A stretch of DNA of 64,000 nt from Betaproteobacteria bacterium UKL13-2 (GCA_001602455.1 CP012157.1:615733-679732), one strand, 5' to 3'. Numbered from the stretch's first letter, positions 1 to 9,402 are shown. Made by a program: numbers and translations. Notes: generated from the sequence alone by a model not told the origin.

Positions 1-893
1 GTGAGGTGCCGGAAGAGTAGTGCAAAAGCCCAGTCGATATCGTTCTCCAAGACGGCATCAATGATGGCGATGTGGTCGCGGCAGGAATCTGCCAAGTCCT
101 TCGGTCGGTTGACAAAGCGTGCGTATTCTTCAAAACGCCGCAACTGGTTTTGTTGCCAAACAGCTTGTTCAATGAATCGATTGCCTGAGCAGCGTGCAAG
201 CAACTCATGAAAACTTGCGTTCATGTGGAAGAAGTCTGTCGGGTCGAAATGATCTTTCGACTGCGAAAGCCTGTTGATAAACGATACGTGTTGTAGTTTG
301 GCCGCTGAAAGGTCCGCCAAATTTGGCTTGAAAGTCGGCTGGCGCAGTCCACCGCACTCAACGAGTTTACGAAACTGGTAGCTGTCCTCAATCGCTGCAT
401 CGGTATCGAGCGCAGGCGGGAATGTCCAGCCATGCCCCTTGCGGCGCTCAATCAGCCCCTCGCGCACGAGACGAAGCAGCACTCGCCGCAGCACAGCATT
501 GGATGCGCCGTATCTGGCAAGCAGTGCTGCTTCGGACAAGGATTGTGGAAGTTGGTCACGCGCCCGATCAGACAAAATACTGCGGTATAACTCATCTTCA
601 CCGGCTGAGGAAACTGGGAGTGCGGCAAATTTTTCTTTGGAAGAAGGTGCGGCGACAAATGTGCCGGCGTTAGCGCGAACCTCGACAAATCCCTTGTCTT
701 CCAAAAGACGTAGGGCCACTCGAACGGGCGTCCTAGAGACGCCGTATTCTTTAGATAGTTTTTCTTCAGTGAGGTGGTCACCAGGCGCAACCGCCCCATT
801 TCGAATCATTTCGATAATGCGATTGGCAATCTCAATTTGCAGCGGGCTGGCGACGATTGTCTCTGTTTTCCGTGCGCGCGATGTCATTTGCAT
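1..893 (-). CDS. GntR-family transcriptional regulator with two winged-helix domains (partial, cut by window edge)
   Basis: Reading the minus strand from ATG at 893 (or the in-frame ATG at 887) gives an open frame of about 297 codons that runs off the left edge with no stop. Residues about 15-80 are a typical GntR winged helix (EKLSKEYGVSRTPVRVALR followed by LLEDKGFVEV). Residues about 100-160 form a second winged-helix-like unit (LLARYGASNAVLRRVLLRL, then VREGLIERRKGHGW). After that comes an FCD-like effector domain. One N-terminal winged helix is the usual GntR layout, so the duplicated reader is unusual. It lies downstream of, and in the same direction as, the TonB receptor gene, so it may control the catabolic region; that link is inference. 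The far C-terminus is missing, so the ligand pocket cannot be judged. Confidence 0.88.
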   Translation of the reverse strand, partial: MQMTSRARKTETIVASPLQIEIANRIIEMIRNGAVAPGDHLTEEKLSKEYGVSRTPVRVALRLLEDKGFVEVRANAGTFVAAPSSKEKFAALPVSSAGEDELYRSILSDRARDQLPQSLSEAALLARYGASNAVLRRVLLRLVREGLIERRKGHGWTFPPALDTDAAIEDSYQFRKLVECGGLRQPTFKPNLADLSAAKLQHVSFINRLSQSKDHFDPTDFFHMNASFHELLARCSGNRFIEQAVWQQNQLRRFEEYARFVNRPKDLADSCRDHIAIIDAVLENDIDWAFALLFRHL

Positions 894-1024
894 TCACTGT
901 TTCGGGACGAGGAGCGCAAATCGTCAGCCGCAAGCAGAACCCGATCGAGCCGTACTCTTGTCCGACTCGGCCGGGTTTCAGCCATGAAAAACGATGTGGA
1001 GGGCGGCTCGTGGAACAAAAAGGA

Positions 1025-3187
1025 CTAGAAAAAATCCATCTTCGCGAGGAATGAGATCGAGCGCGGAGCGCCCACAGCGAGGTAGCCCGCACCACCGGCT
1101 TCCCAATAATCCTTGTCAGCAGCATTGGCCACGTTCATCTGTACGGAGAACGGTTTGTTGAGGAGTTTTGTCTTGTAACCCATGCCCGCCGTCAAAATTG
1201 TGTAGCCCGAAATTTCAGCTTGATTGGCTGGGTTCAGGAAACGGCGACCTGTGTAATAGGCGCCCGCATTGACAAAAAAGCCCGGCACCATTGAAGGTTT
1301 GTACTCAGCGAGGAGGCTATATGTTTCCTTTGGTGTGGAATCAGGAGTTTTACCCGTAATTGCCGCCGTTGCTGCCCGCTGGAGCTTGGCGTTGATCCGC
1401 ATACCCGACGCATAGAGTGAAATTTCTTTAGTCAACTCACCATTGAATGAGAATTCAACACCCTTGATGCGGGTACGGCCGTCCAACACGACGAATCTAT
1501 TGGCGTCGGTATAGCTGGTAGCCCGTTCTAAATCAAAGTACGCAATGCTCGCTAGTAGCCCGCGGATGGCTTCAGACTTGAAGCCGATTTCCTTTTGCTT
1601 GCTTACGGCAGGCGGCAAAATTGCGCCCGCGTTTGCGGCCGTGATCGGCGCAATCGGCCCTTCTTCCAGCCCCTCAATGTAGCTCGCGTAGATGCTTGTG
1701 TCCTTACGAACTTTGTAGAGACCTGCATATGAGTATGTGGTAGGGCTCGCGGTGTAGCGCGTCACTGTAGGCGGGTTGGTCGTGTTGCGTGTCGTCACCG
1801 CTTCATAGTCCTCTTTGCGTACCGCAATAGTGAGCTGGAAGTCTCCGGCCGTTATGCGATCCATCGCATAAGAGCCTTTATCCTTCGTATTCACTGGGTT
1901 CAAGATTGAAGGAACGTTCTTGTCGATAAAAGGAATCGGGCGCGGGTCATACAGGTTTTGCGTGAAAGACCGGGCTTGACTGTTGGCGCCAGCTTGATAG
2001 AGCTTGTTTTGCATGATGCCGAAGGTTAAGTCATGCGTCATGAAGCCAGTGGCAACCTTACCGCCGAGTTCGAACCGTGCGTTCCGATTCACGAAGTTCA
2101 GGTCGCGTGTCAGCGAATAATCAAGGCGGCCTTCACCCGTCACAAGGTTGTAATTGGTGATTTCACTATAGTCGCGCTTGTCACGTCGCGTCTGCGCTCG
2201 CCCGACCTCGGCAAGGGCATACCAATTGTCAGAAATCGTGTAGTCAGCCCGAAAGAGCGCATTTTTTGCCACCGCATCATTTTTGGGCCAGTCACCTGCA
2301 ATCAGGCGGCTGTAGACGGGTCTCCTCGGGAGCGGAATGACACCGTTCACAGCGGCTGGGATTACGATCGTCGCGGGTTCGAGGGTCTCTTTTGCGATGC
2401 CTTCATAGTCAAATTTGAACCAAAGGCTGTCCATCGCACGCCAATCAAGCGCGAGCGCGAAAAGGTTGCGCTCGCCCTTCGGTGCGTCAAGTGCGCTATT
2501 CAACTTTCCGCTAACGATGTTGACGCGTGCGCCAAACTGTTGATCCGCACCAAACTTGCTTCCGGCGTCTAAGTGTTGAACAAATTGGCCGTATTCATTG
2601 CCACTAAGCGTCAGGCTTGCATTGGGTTCTGCGCGCGCACGCTTGGTGACCAAGTTGATCACGCCGACCGGGGTTGTGAATCCATAATAAAGTGAAGATG
2701 CACCTTTCAACGCTTCAACACGCTCCTTATTCTCCATCGGCATATCGATCAGGTTGATGATGGGCAGCGAGCCATTCAGTCGATAATTCGTGCGATTCTG
2801 CAGCGCGACACCGCGAATTGAGAGGTTGTCATAAATCGCGCCGCTAAGCTGCGCTCTAGAGACGCCGCCGGTATTCCGAAGCGCATCATAGACACCTCTG
2901 GAATCTTGCGAGTCGAGCACTGCGCGCGGAATCACGTTTACTGTCAGTGGCACCTCAAGGATGTTCTGATCGCGAAATGCGCCAACCTGCACAATACTGG
3001 CTTTGTAGCCTCGGGGATTTTCGGCGACAACACTGATCTCTTCAACTTTTGAGCCGGACTTCGCGTCAGCTTTTGGCTTGTCTGCTTCAGTCTGGGCGAG
3101 GGCGACGCTAGTTACGCCGAAGAGTGCGAGCGAAACTGCAATTGAAAGGGCGCTTCGATTTGTTGGTGATTGCATGGCGGCATCCAT
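1025..3187 (-). CDS. TonB-dependent outer membrane receptor (siderophore-receptor type)
   Basis: 720 residues, starting with a signal peptide (hydrophobic LSIAVSLALFGVTSVALA, then AQ). A plug domain follows at about residues 75-180 (VPLTVNVIPRAVLDSQ, LSIRGV, RVEALKGASSLYYG, VGVINLVTKRA), then a long beta-barrel ending in an aromatic residue (LAKMDFF), as needed for outer-membrane insertion. The plug wording resembles ferric-siderophore receptors such as the FhuA/FpvA group. Its setting beside aromatic and sulfur catabolic genes makes an organic substrate possible as well. No TonB, ExbB or ExbD is in the window. ATG at 3187 or 3175 could start it; both keep the signal peptide. Confidence 0.93.
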   Translation of the reverse strand: MDAAMQSPTNRSALSIAVSLALFGVTSVALAQTEADKPKADAKSGSKVEEISVVAENPRGYKASIVQVGAFRDQNILEVPLTVNVIPRAVLDSQDSRGVYDALRNTGGVSRAQLSGAIYDNLSIRGVALQNRTNYRLNGSLPIINLIDMPMENKERVEALKGASSLYYGFTTPVGVINLVTKRARAEPNASLTLSGNEYGQFVQHLDAGSKFGADQQFGARVNIVSGKLNSALDAPKGERNLFALALDWRAMDSLWFKFDYEGIAKETLEPATIVIPAAVNGVIPLPRRPVYSRLIAGDWPKNDAVAKNALFRADYTISDNWYALAEVGRAQTRRDKRDYSEITNYNLVTGEGRLDYSLTRDLNFVNRNARFELGGKVATGFMTHDLTFGIMQNKLYQAGANSQARSFTQNLYDPRPIPFIDKNVPSILNPVNTKDKGSYAMDRITAGDFQLTIAVRKEDYEAVTTRNTTNPPTVTRYTASPTTYSYAGLYKVRKDTSIYASYIEGLEEGPIAPITAANAGAILPPAVSKQKEIGFKSEAIRGLLASIAYFDLERATSYTDANRFVVLDGRTRIKGVEFSFNGELTKEISLYASGMRINAKLQRAATAAITGKTPDSTPKETYSLLAEYKPSMVPGFFVNAGAYYTGRRFLNPANQAEISGYTILTAGMGYKTKLLNKPFSVQMNVANAADKDYWEAGGAGYLAVGAPRSISFLAKMDFF

Positions 3188-3756
3188 TGAAAGATTGTCG
3201 ATTGGGTCGCAAATTGACGTGTGAATTTTCTACACAAACCTGTTATGCCGCTTAGCGAATTTTACGCACGGCTTCTTATGTTTGACTAATGATCCGGCGA
3301 GGGAAGTCGGTCGAGGCGCAACGAATTTATAGGGTTGTACATCACGAAGTCGGAAGGTAGCATTGTTTTTTTTATTTGTAAAGAACAGCAAAACGCCTTG
3401 CGGCAATTCGCCTCGCTGTAATTCCCCTCTTTGTCGCTTGGCCCCAACTGGCTTGCCAGCCGGACGGGGAACGTCTCATATTCCGCAACCGCAAGTTTTG
3501 GCTGGTTGTATGGTCTAATTTGCTGACACCTCGCAAATTGTATTATTAAGTTTTACAATGCAATTCTAAATTGCCGTCACACTGCGACTCGCGTGACGCC
3601 CGCACGGGCGATTCGCGCGTCGGCTAGGCTGGCCAAGACCGCGGCGGGAGCGGGGATTTACATTCGGGTGCCATCGCGCAGTGCGAGGGCTGATGGCACT
3701 CACAATTAGCGCTTCCCCACCAAGACGATATAACCGATATAGACGATATAGCCGAT
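3188..3756. promoter_or_regulatory. divergent intergenic region between TonB receptor and cupin gene
   Basis: 569 bp without a credible gene. It must hold the promoters of the receptor (leftward) and the cupin gene (rightward). Visible items are an imperfect palindrome near 3222-3238 (GTGTGA, spacer, TACAC) just upstream of the receptor, an AT-rich stretch at 3365-3390, and the 9-bp tandem repeat described separately. I could not place -35/-10 boxes with confidence. Confidence 0.4.
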
Positions 3757-3759
3757 ATG
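3724..3759 (+). repeat. 9-bp tandem repeat (4 units) running into the cupin start codon
   Basis: Four 9-bp units in a row: GACGATATA, ACCGATATA, GACGATATA, GCCGATATG. The last three bases are the ATG of the cupin gene at 3757. No Shine-Dalgarno sequence is visible in front of that ATG, because the repeat occupies the position where it would lie. The core GATATA also occurs in the palindrome at 25872 and in direct repeats before the arylsulfotransferase gene. Confidence 0.85.
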
Positions 3760-4113
3760 CCAAATCATTTCTCTTTTGACGAACCAGCACCGCTGCCGGA
3801 AATCGACTTCCCTCGGCCTGACCGACTCATTTCTGGGAATCCTCAACGTACAACGTGGAATCGCTACGAGCGCGAAGGTGTGTTTGCTGGGGAGTGGGCA
3901 TGCGAGGTTGGCGCGTGGCGGATTGAATTTGGGCCGCATATGCATGAGTATTTCCAAGTCATCTCGGGTAGATGCCGCGTGACGGACGATAACGGCGTAA
4001 CCAAAGAATACGGGCCCGGCGACAGCTTTGTTGGGGGGCCTGGTCTTGCCGGAACATTCGAGGTGATCGAACCGATCCTTAAGCGTTACATGATTGTGGA
4101 TCGCCCAGTTTGA
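3757..4113 (+). CDS. small cupin-domain protein
   Basis: 118 residues that fit one cupin barrel of the cupin_3/DUF861 kind (EutQ-like): FGPHMHEYFQVISGRCRVTD, then EYGPGDSFVGGPGLAGTFEVIEPILKRYMI. The HEYFQVISG stretch is the first metal-binding cupin motif with histidines; the second motif (PGDSFVGGPGLAGTFEV) has no histidine, as in many small cupins of unknown substrate. It stands alone, divergent from the first TonB receptor, and is followed by convergent genes. The ATG sits inside a 9-bp repeat. Function unknown; a role in the neighbouring catabolic pathway is possible only by position. Confidence 0.85.
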   Translation: MPNHFSFDEPAPLPEIDFPRPDRLISGNPQRTTWNRYEREGVFAGEWACEVGAWRIEFGPHMHEYFQVISGRCRVTDDNGVTKEYGPGDSFVGGPGLAGTFEVIEPILKRYMIVDRPV

Positions 4114-4218
4114 ACATTTCGTGGGGACGCGTTTGACAGTGGAGGGCGGGGGCGAGCGCCCTGTATGGCAAATCCCAAGCGTGGGCAAGGAGTCAGCCCT
4201 TTTGATCGATGCAGATGC

Positions 4219-4530
4219 CTATTGAGGAGCGCCACCGAGTATTTTAACCATCGCAATCCCGACGTCCTCGTCAGTATGCAGGTACTCCCCTGGAGCAACT
4301 TGGACATCAACTCCATAGAGATACTTGACGCCATCCCAAATACGGTCTTCTTCGTTCAAAGGCGAATAGATCAGTGATCCATTGTCTTGGTGTTGCATTA
4401 CATCGCACGCCCACTGGTCAGCGGCTTCCCTTGTCATTCGCCCGTGCAACAGGTCGTGAAACACGGATCGCACGGTCTCAAGCTTGATTTCCACCTGCCA
4501 ATTCTCCTCGATGCCGAACATTATCGGCAT
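4219..4530 (-). CDS. hypothetical protein, 103 aa
   Basis: I do not recognise a family. The protein is acidic, with no signal peptide or membrane segment (FGIEENWQVEIKLETVRSVF, DLLHGRMTREAADQWACDV). It begins 20 bp after the stop of the second TonB receptor on the same strand, so it is probably cotranscribed with it. ATG at 4530 or 4521 could be the start. A 7-bp inverted repeat (ATGCCGA, 6-base loop, TCGGCAT) covers the start region and could fold over it in the mRNA. The composition looks like a real gene rather than a shadow. Confidence 0.7.
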   Translation of the reverse strand: MPIMFGIEENWQVEIKLETVRSVFHDLLHGRMTREAADQWACDVMQHQDNGSLIYSPLNEEDRIWDGVKYLYGVDVQVAPGEYLHTDEDVGIAMVKILGGAPQ

Positions 4531-4550
4531 TTTCAGGCTAGATCGAGTGC

Positions 4551-7049
4551 TTAATAATTTGTGGAAAAAGTGAGACCGAATGTTCTGGGGTCACCAATCA
4601 GCGCTTCCATCGTACCCGCCGCTGCGAAAACAGATTTGTTCAAGAAGTAGACCTTATCGTTCAAATTCTTGCCCCAAGCCGTTAGCCTGTACTGTTGTTT
4701 CGCGCCGAAGCGATATGTTGCTTGCGCGTTTACCAGTGAGTAGGCCTCGCTGCTCTCCAACGTGTTGTTGGGGATGTTGAAGAAGCGTTTTGCACGATAC
4801 GAGTAATCACCACCAATGCTCAGCGTATTGCCACCATCTAGCTTCCATTCCTTGCGTATTGTTAGGTTGGTCGTCAGCCGTGGTGAGTTTGTCAGCTCTT
4901 GTCCGGAGAAGTCGAGCTTCCTCACCCCGCTGGCTGGGCAACCCCCCGCATTCGCAACACACGCCTCGTCCTGCGTGAACTCGACGATCTTTGTCTTTAG
5001 GTAGCCCACTCCCAAATCGATGTTCCACCCCCCGCCAGGGGCCCACTGCGCTTCCAATTCAACGCCTTGCAAGTTTGATTTTCCGGCATTGACTTGTGCT
5101 GCGACAATACCAAGACCTGGTAAGGAAGTGGTACGAAGCAATTGTTGGTCTTTGTACTGGTAGTAGTAGCCCGTGAGATTCAGCTTAAGCTTACGGTCTG
5201 CCGTCGTGGTCTTCAGGCCAATTTCGTAGGCTGTTAGCGTTTCTGGGTTGGTTGGGGTGAAGAACGACCCGTTGATGCTTTGCGCAGGGGCAGCGCTATA
5301 ACTACCAGACTTGAACCCCTGTGAGACAGTGCCGAACACCATCGTCTGCGCGTCGACCGAGTACTTAACGCCCAACTTTCCGCCGGACTGACTAAAGGAT
5401 TTCTCGAAGGGCGTATCAACGTAAACGTTGCGCCCAGTGCCGACTGGCAATGCCAGCAACTCTGCAGTCGTGATGGGACGCTGCCCACTGGTGGGTAACA
5501 AGGCCGCGCGTGTTACCGCGTCCGTCAGCGAGCGTTGAACGGTTGTATTGGTCCCCGACAGCTCTTCGCGCGTCGCACGAATACCTGCGGTGACGGTCAA
5601 CTGCTTAGTCACGTCAAATTCAATCTCGCCATAACCCGAGGCAACACGGTTTTCTTGATTGAGGTTCGTCGAATTTGCACGACCGCCATTGGCGGCCGTA
5701 CCCGCAAAGTATGAGAACGCGGTTGTATTGCCGATCGTCTTTTCCTTAAACCAGAAAAGACCCGTGATCCAGCGAAGGCTCTTGTCGGCTTCAGACGCCA
5801 ACCGTAATTCTTGACTGTACTGCGACGCTTCGCTCACTTGAAAGAAGTCAAATCCGCCTTGATAGTTCGCGTTTGTGATCGAGCCAGAGAAAGGGCCAGT
5901 GGGTCGAAGGGGCGCGGGGCCAGCATCAACGTCCTCAGCTTTCTTAAAATTGTTGTACTCGTAGCCGCCAATCGCGGTGGCACGTACATCACCGATTTTC
6001 CAGTTGGCATTGAGTGACGCACCGCGAGCATTTACCTGCTCGATTGGACTGCGCATGCTCGCACTAAATGTGCGTGTGTCATTGGGGTCGCTCGGTGTAT
6101 TGTTGATACCCACGCAAGCGCTTCCCAAGCCAATCGTAAACTGGCATGGCGTGTTGTAGGTGGTGACAGCACCAACCAGCAGGGGCGATTGAAGGCCTAT
6201 TGTCTTCCAGAGCTTATTGGTGTTGTTCACCTTCTCGCCGTGGAGTTTCATTAGCAGCTCTGTATCTGGTCGCGGACTCCAAACCAATTGCGCACGCACA
6301 GCAGTTGAATCCTTGTCGTAAACCTTCTCGCCAAGATAGCTGTTGTTGTACATGCCGTCTCGCGTCTGCTTGATTAGAGCGAGTCGGGCGGCCCACTCTT
6401 GCCCCAGGTCGAACGATACCGCGCCCTCGACATCCGCCTGACTAAACTGGCCACCGGTTAAGGTGAGATAACCCCAAGTGCCGTCGGCGACCCTTGGCTT
6501 AACGGAAACAAAATTCACCGCGCCGCCAGTGGTATTGCGGCCATACAGTGTGTTCTGTGGGCCTCTAAGTACTTCTACTCGCTGCAGGTCAAAGAGTTGC
6601 AACACATTCACGATTGGCGAATTCAATGAAACTTCGTCAACGTAAATTCCTACCGCAGCGACTTGGTTGTAGCCAGGCCCTTTTGTGCCAACCCCGCGTA
6701 TGTAGATGTTTGCTGCGGTTGAGCCGTTGTTCATGGTGATATCGCTGCTCGGGACTTTTAATAGAAGTTCCTGCGAGTTTGAGACGGCTTGTTCGGCTAG
6801 CTGCTCACCTGAAAATGCAGAAAGCGCAACTGGGACTGCCTGCGCCGATGCTGAGCGCCGCGTTGCCGTGACAACAAGTTCGTCCACCTTGTCCGCATCT
6901 GATCGCTGAACACGTTGCTCCTCCGACGCTTTGGGCGCAGGCGCTTGCTGCGCAACGACGGAAAAGGGGGTGATCGCGGCAGTGACACACAGTGATATGC
7001 GGCTGAGGATAGGCATCCTCGAAGCAGACGGTCGCTTGGGCTTACTCAT
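4551..7049 (-). CDS. TonB-dependent outer membrane receptor (large, catabolic type)
   Basis: 832 residues. Signal peptide at the start (ISLCVTAAITPFSVVAQQ), then a TonB-box-like segment (DKVDELVVTATRR), a plug domain (PSSDITMNNGSTAANIYIRG, QRVEVLRGPQNTLYGRNTTG, GGAVNFVSVKP) and a barrel ending FSTNY. The wording is that of the large TonB receptors of sphingomonads and related degraders, many of which sit in gene clusters for aromatic or other organic substrates rather than iron. It diverges from the arylsulfotransferase operon and is followed by a small unknown gene. My inference is that it brings the sulfated or aromatic substrate across the outer membrane. Confidence 0.93.
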   Translation of the reverse strand: MSKPKRPSASRMPILSRISLCVTAAITPFSVVAQQAPAPKASEEQRVQRSDADKVDELVVTATRRSASAQAVPVALSAFSGEQLAEQAVSNSQELLLKVPSSDITMNNGSTAANIYIRGVGTKGPGYNQVAAVGIYVDEVSLNSPIVNVLQLFDLQRVEVLRGPQNTLYGRNTTGGAVNFVSVKPRVADGTWGYLTLTGGQFSQADVEGAVSFDLGQEWAARLALIKQTRDGMYNNSYLGEKVYDKDSTAVRAQLVWSPRPDTELLMKLHGEKVNNTNKLWKTIGLQSPLLVGAVTTYNTPCQFTIGLGSACVGINNTPSDPNDTRTFSASMRSPIEQVNARGASLNANWKIGDVRATAIGGYEYNNFKKAEDVDAGPAPLRPTGPFSGSITNANYQGGFDFFQVSEASQYSQELRLASEADKSLRWITGLFWFKEKTIGNTTAFSYFAGTAANGGRANSTNLNQENRVASGYGEIEFDVTKQLTVTAGIRATREELSGTNTTVQRSLTDAVTRAALLPTSGQRPITTAELLALPVGTGRNVYVDTPFEKSFSQSGGKLGVKYSVDAQTMVFGTVSQGFKSGSYSAAPAQSINGSFFTPTNPETLTAYEIGLKTTTADRKLKLNLTGYYYQYKDQQLLRTTSLPGLGIVAAQVNAGKSNLQGVELEAQWAPGGGWNIDLGVGYLKTKIVEFTQDEACVANAGGCPASGVRKLDFSGQELTNSPRLTTNLTIRKEWKLDGGNTLSIGGDYSYRAKRFFNIPNNTLESSEAYSLVNAQATYRFGAKQQYRLTAWGKNLNDKVYFLNKSVFAAAGTMEALIGDPRTFGLTFSTNY

Positions 7050-7614
7050 GTGTATGCACTCCTAATGTTGTTGCGGGCAGGTTTTTTTGTCAGTGGAATA
7101 GAGTGAGCTAATTCAGCGCGGCATCGGCCATGCGGCAGCGCCTCGCTACGTAGCTTCGGTCAGTGATGGCGTACAACGAGCATCGGCACACCCAGTGAGA
7201 GCGATTGTTGACTGTGATATTAGTAACGTTTATGTGATATGCACAATAATGCTAAAGTTTGACGCGCCGTGTGTCAAGGTTGCGATCGCTTTTTCTTCGC
7301 GGGAGGCGCCTACATCATGGCGCGTTCGAACGTGCAGCCCGCATCCACGGCAAAAGAGGAACGAACCAAATTGGTTATCCACTCATTGAGAGGAAACGTC
7401 CTTAGGCGCAGTAGGCGACCCGTGAAATATTCAGGCTAGTGTGAGTCCCGTGTCTAACCTATTGCGATTCGTAAAGTGTCATGTTAACGTGTTTAGATAA
7501 ATGGTACGGCGTTGATATATATGAAACGGTTGATATACAGAGCTTATAGGGTGAGGGTGATCCCATGCACAGCCTTCGGTCATGACTTAGTGAAACAAGT
7601 TTTCGACGCACGAG
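7050..7614. promoter_or_regulatory. divergent control region between TonB receptor and arylsulfotransferase operon
   Basis: 565 bp with no credible gene. It holds two sets of direct repeats that look like operator half-sites: TGTGATAT at 7213-7220 and 7233-7240 (20 bp apart, two helical turns), and GTTGATATA at 7511-7519 and 7529-7537 (18 bp apart), the latter about 80 bp before the operon. It also contains a dispersed repeat at 7421-7438. Which of the GntR or IclR regulators, if either, binds here is unknown. Confidence 0.45.
7421..7438 (+). repeat. dispersed repeat copy (GAAATATTCAGGCTA type)
   Basis: CGTGAAATATTCAGGCTA matches, with few changes, copies at 42701, 48788 (reverse) and 53764. 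A partial opposite arm (TAACCT) lies at 7455-7460, as in the palindromic copy at 42701-42744. Confidence 0.6.
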
Positions 7615-9369
7615 GTGAGCGTGTTGTGTAATTCAGCGACGTCTTTTGCTTGGAATTGGCGGCTGTCGCGGCGGTGCGCGTTGCCGCTGTTGGTTGGACT
7701 ATGGGCGATGCTGACCAATCAGTTGGCCCTCAGCACCCCCCTTTATACAGTTGCGCCGACAATTATTCAGAATCCGAATCCCCGAGCCCCGCTGGCGGCG
7801 GTGCTGCAATTGGAGACATCCGAGCCGGTGGAGGTGACAGTCGATCTGAGTGACGACAGGAGGTCTTGGCAAGTTCGGTTTCAGCATGTGAAAAGCCTTC
7901 GTCGCGCCTTGCCGTTGGTTGGGCTGCGTCCAGCGGTCGATCATCAAGTCAAGGTTTCGATACAGAGCAAGGACGGTAAAAAAATCACTTTTCCCCGCCC
8001 CCTTACCTACCGCACCCCCGCGCTTCCCGCAAACCTGTTCGACTTTCCGCAGATGAAGATACATCAGGCGCAGGTCGAACGTATGGAGCCCGGCATTACA
8101 CTCATGACTGTCAGGCGGCGAGCGCTTGGCCGCTCGGAGCTTCAGACATCAAAGCAACGCGAATTTGCGCTTGGGTGGTCTCTAATCATAGGCATCAATG
8201 AGTTGGGCGAGGTTGTCTGGTACTACCAATCGGATTCAAGAATTTCCGGTATTGCGACCCTCGCAAACGGCAACATTTTCTTTCACACCGCACGCTTTAG
8301 CCCGGTAGAGATTGATCTGTTGGGGAACGAGATTCGTCGCTGGGGTGCTGCGAAGGGTCCTCGCTCAATGCCGCCGGGATCGACCCCGGTTGATGCAGTC
8401 ACCCTCCATCACCAGCCCGAAGAGTTGCCTAACGGAAACTTCTTGTCGATGGAGGCAATCCCTAAGATGATCGACAACTACTACACGAGTGAGCATGACG
8501 CGGCAGCACCGCGCAAAACGCAGAAAGTGATGGGTGATCGGATCATCGAGTTCACGCCTGGGGGGGATGTTGTATGGCGCTGGGATAGCTTTGACTATCT
8601 CGATCCTTTCAAGATTGGCTACGATACATTTTGGTCGTACTGGGAGGTTCGCGGATTCCCCGGCGCCGTCGACTGGACCCATGGAAATGGTGTTCACTAC
8701 GACGCACGCGATGACTCAATCATCGCTTCATTTCGAAACCTTTCGGCAGTTGTAAAGATTGATCGGAAAACAAAGCAAATCAAATGGATTCTCGCGAGGG
8801 ATATCGGGTGGTCCCCTCAACTACGTACCAAGCTGCTACGGCCTGTGGGTGACAACTTCCAATTTCCCAGCCATCAGCATAACCCCCGCGTGACGCCGGA
8901 CGGCAATATTGTTGTGTTCAACAACAATGTGCATCAGGCAATCCCGTTTACTGGTGAAGTGCCAAAACCAGCGGATCAATCTTTCAGCAACGCGATCGTG
9001 TATGCGATTGATGACGCCGCCATGACCGCGAGAGTCACCTTCGCGACTCCCACAGTAAGCGATGTCTCTTGCAACTCATTCGCAATGGGCGATGCTCATG
9101 TTTTGCCGAAGACCAGAAATGTACTGGTCAATTTCTCGCTTTGTTACCCGGGCATGAAAATTCAGACGTGGGATCAGCGCGATAGAACCAAGACCTATCC
9201 AGACGACCTGCCTTCATACCCGCGGCTAAGAGAGTTCCAAAAAGACGATCCACTACGGCCAGTGTTTGATCTCGAACTCCTGCCAGTCCACGACTTGTTC
9301 CAGTGGGAGGTATTCGGCGTGTACCGCGTACCAAGCCTAGATCCGACGGCGTTGCGTAAAACCAGATGA
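7615..9369 (+). CDS. periplasmic arylsulfotransferase (ASST family)
   Basis: 584 residues, first gene of the eight-gene run. The N-terminus is a signal peptide (arginines, then LPLLVGLWAMLTNQLALS), so the enzyme should work in the periplasm. A fibronectin-like N-terminal part is followed by a six-blade-propeller arylsulfotransferase: LGWSLIIGINELGEVVWYYQ, HHQPEELPNGN near 264, DWTHGNGVHYDARDDSIIAS near 351, and FPSHQHNPRVTPDGNIVVFN near 418. In this family a histidine is sulfated, and sulfate then passes from one phenyl sulfate to another phenol without PAPS; the HQH near 421 is my candidate for that residue. A GTG start is used (7615, or 7621, which has GAGGTGA in front). With a sulfatase as the last gene of the same run, a sulfated aromatic substrate is likely. 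Confidence 0.85.
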   Translation: MSVLCNSATSFAWNWRLSRRCALPLLVGLWAMLTNQLALSTPLYTVAPTIIQNPNPRAPLAAVLQLETSEPVEVTVDLSDDRRSWQVRFQHVKSLRRALPLVGLRPAVDHQVKVSIQSKDGKKITFPRPLTYRTPALPANLFDFPQMKIHQAQVERMEPGITLMTVRRRALGRSELQTSKQREFALGWSLIIGINELGEVVWYYQSDSRISGIATLANGNIFFHTARFSPVEIDLLGNEIRRWGAAKGPRSMPPGSTPVDAVTLHHQPEELPNGNFLSMEAIPKMIDNYYTSEHDAAAPRKTQKVMGDRIIEFTPGGDVVWRWDSFDYLDPFKIGYDTFWSYWEVRGFPGAVDWTHGNGVHYDARDDSIIASFRNLSAVVKIDRKTKQIKWILARDIGWSPQLRTKLLRPVGDNFQFPSHQHNPRVTPDGNIVVFNNNVHQAIPFTGEVPKPADQSFSNAIVYAIDDAAMTARVTFATPTVSDVSCNSFAMGDAHVLPKTRNVLVNFSLCYPGMKIQTWDQRDRTKTYPDDLPSYPRLREFQKDDPLRPVFDLELLPVHDLFQWEVFGVYRVPSLDPTALRKTR

Positions 9370-9402
9370 GCACGATTCGATGAGCTGTCAAAGGAGAGCC
9401 GC

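Noticed and set aside
439-987. Plus-strand frame over the GntR gene
   Set aside because: The opposite strand encodes a full GntR protein with two winged helices; the plus frame has no recognisable feature.
2033-2572. Long plus-strand frame inside the first TonB receptor gene
   Set aside because: Antisense shadow of a clear receptor; composition follows the opposite strand, with no domain or ribosome site.
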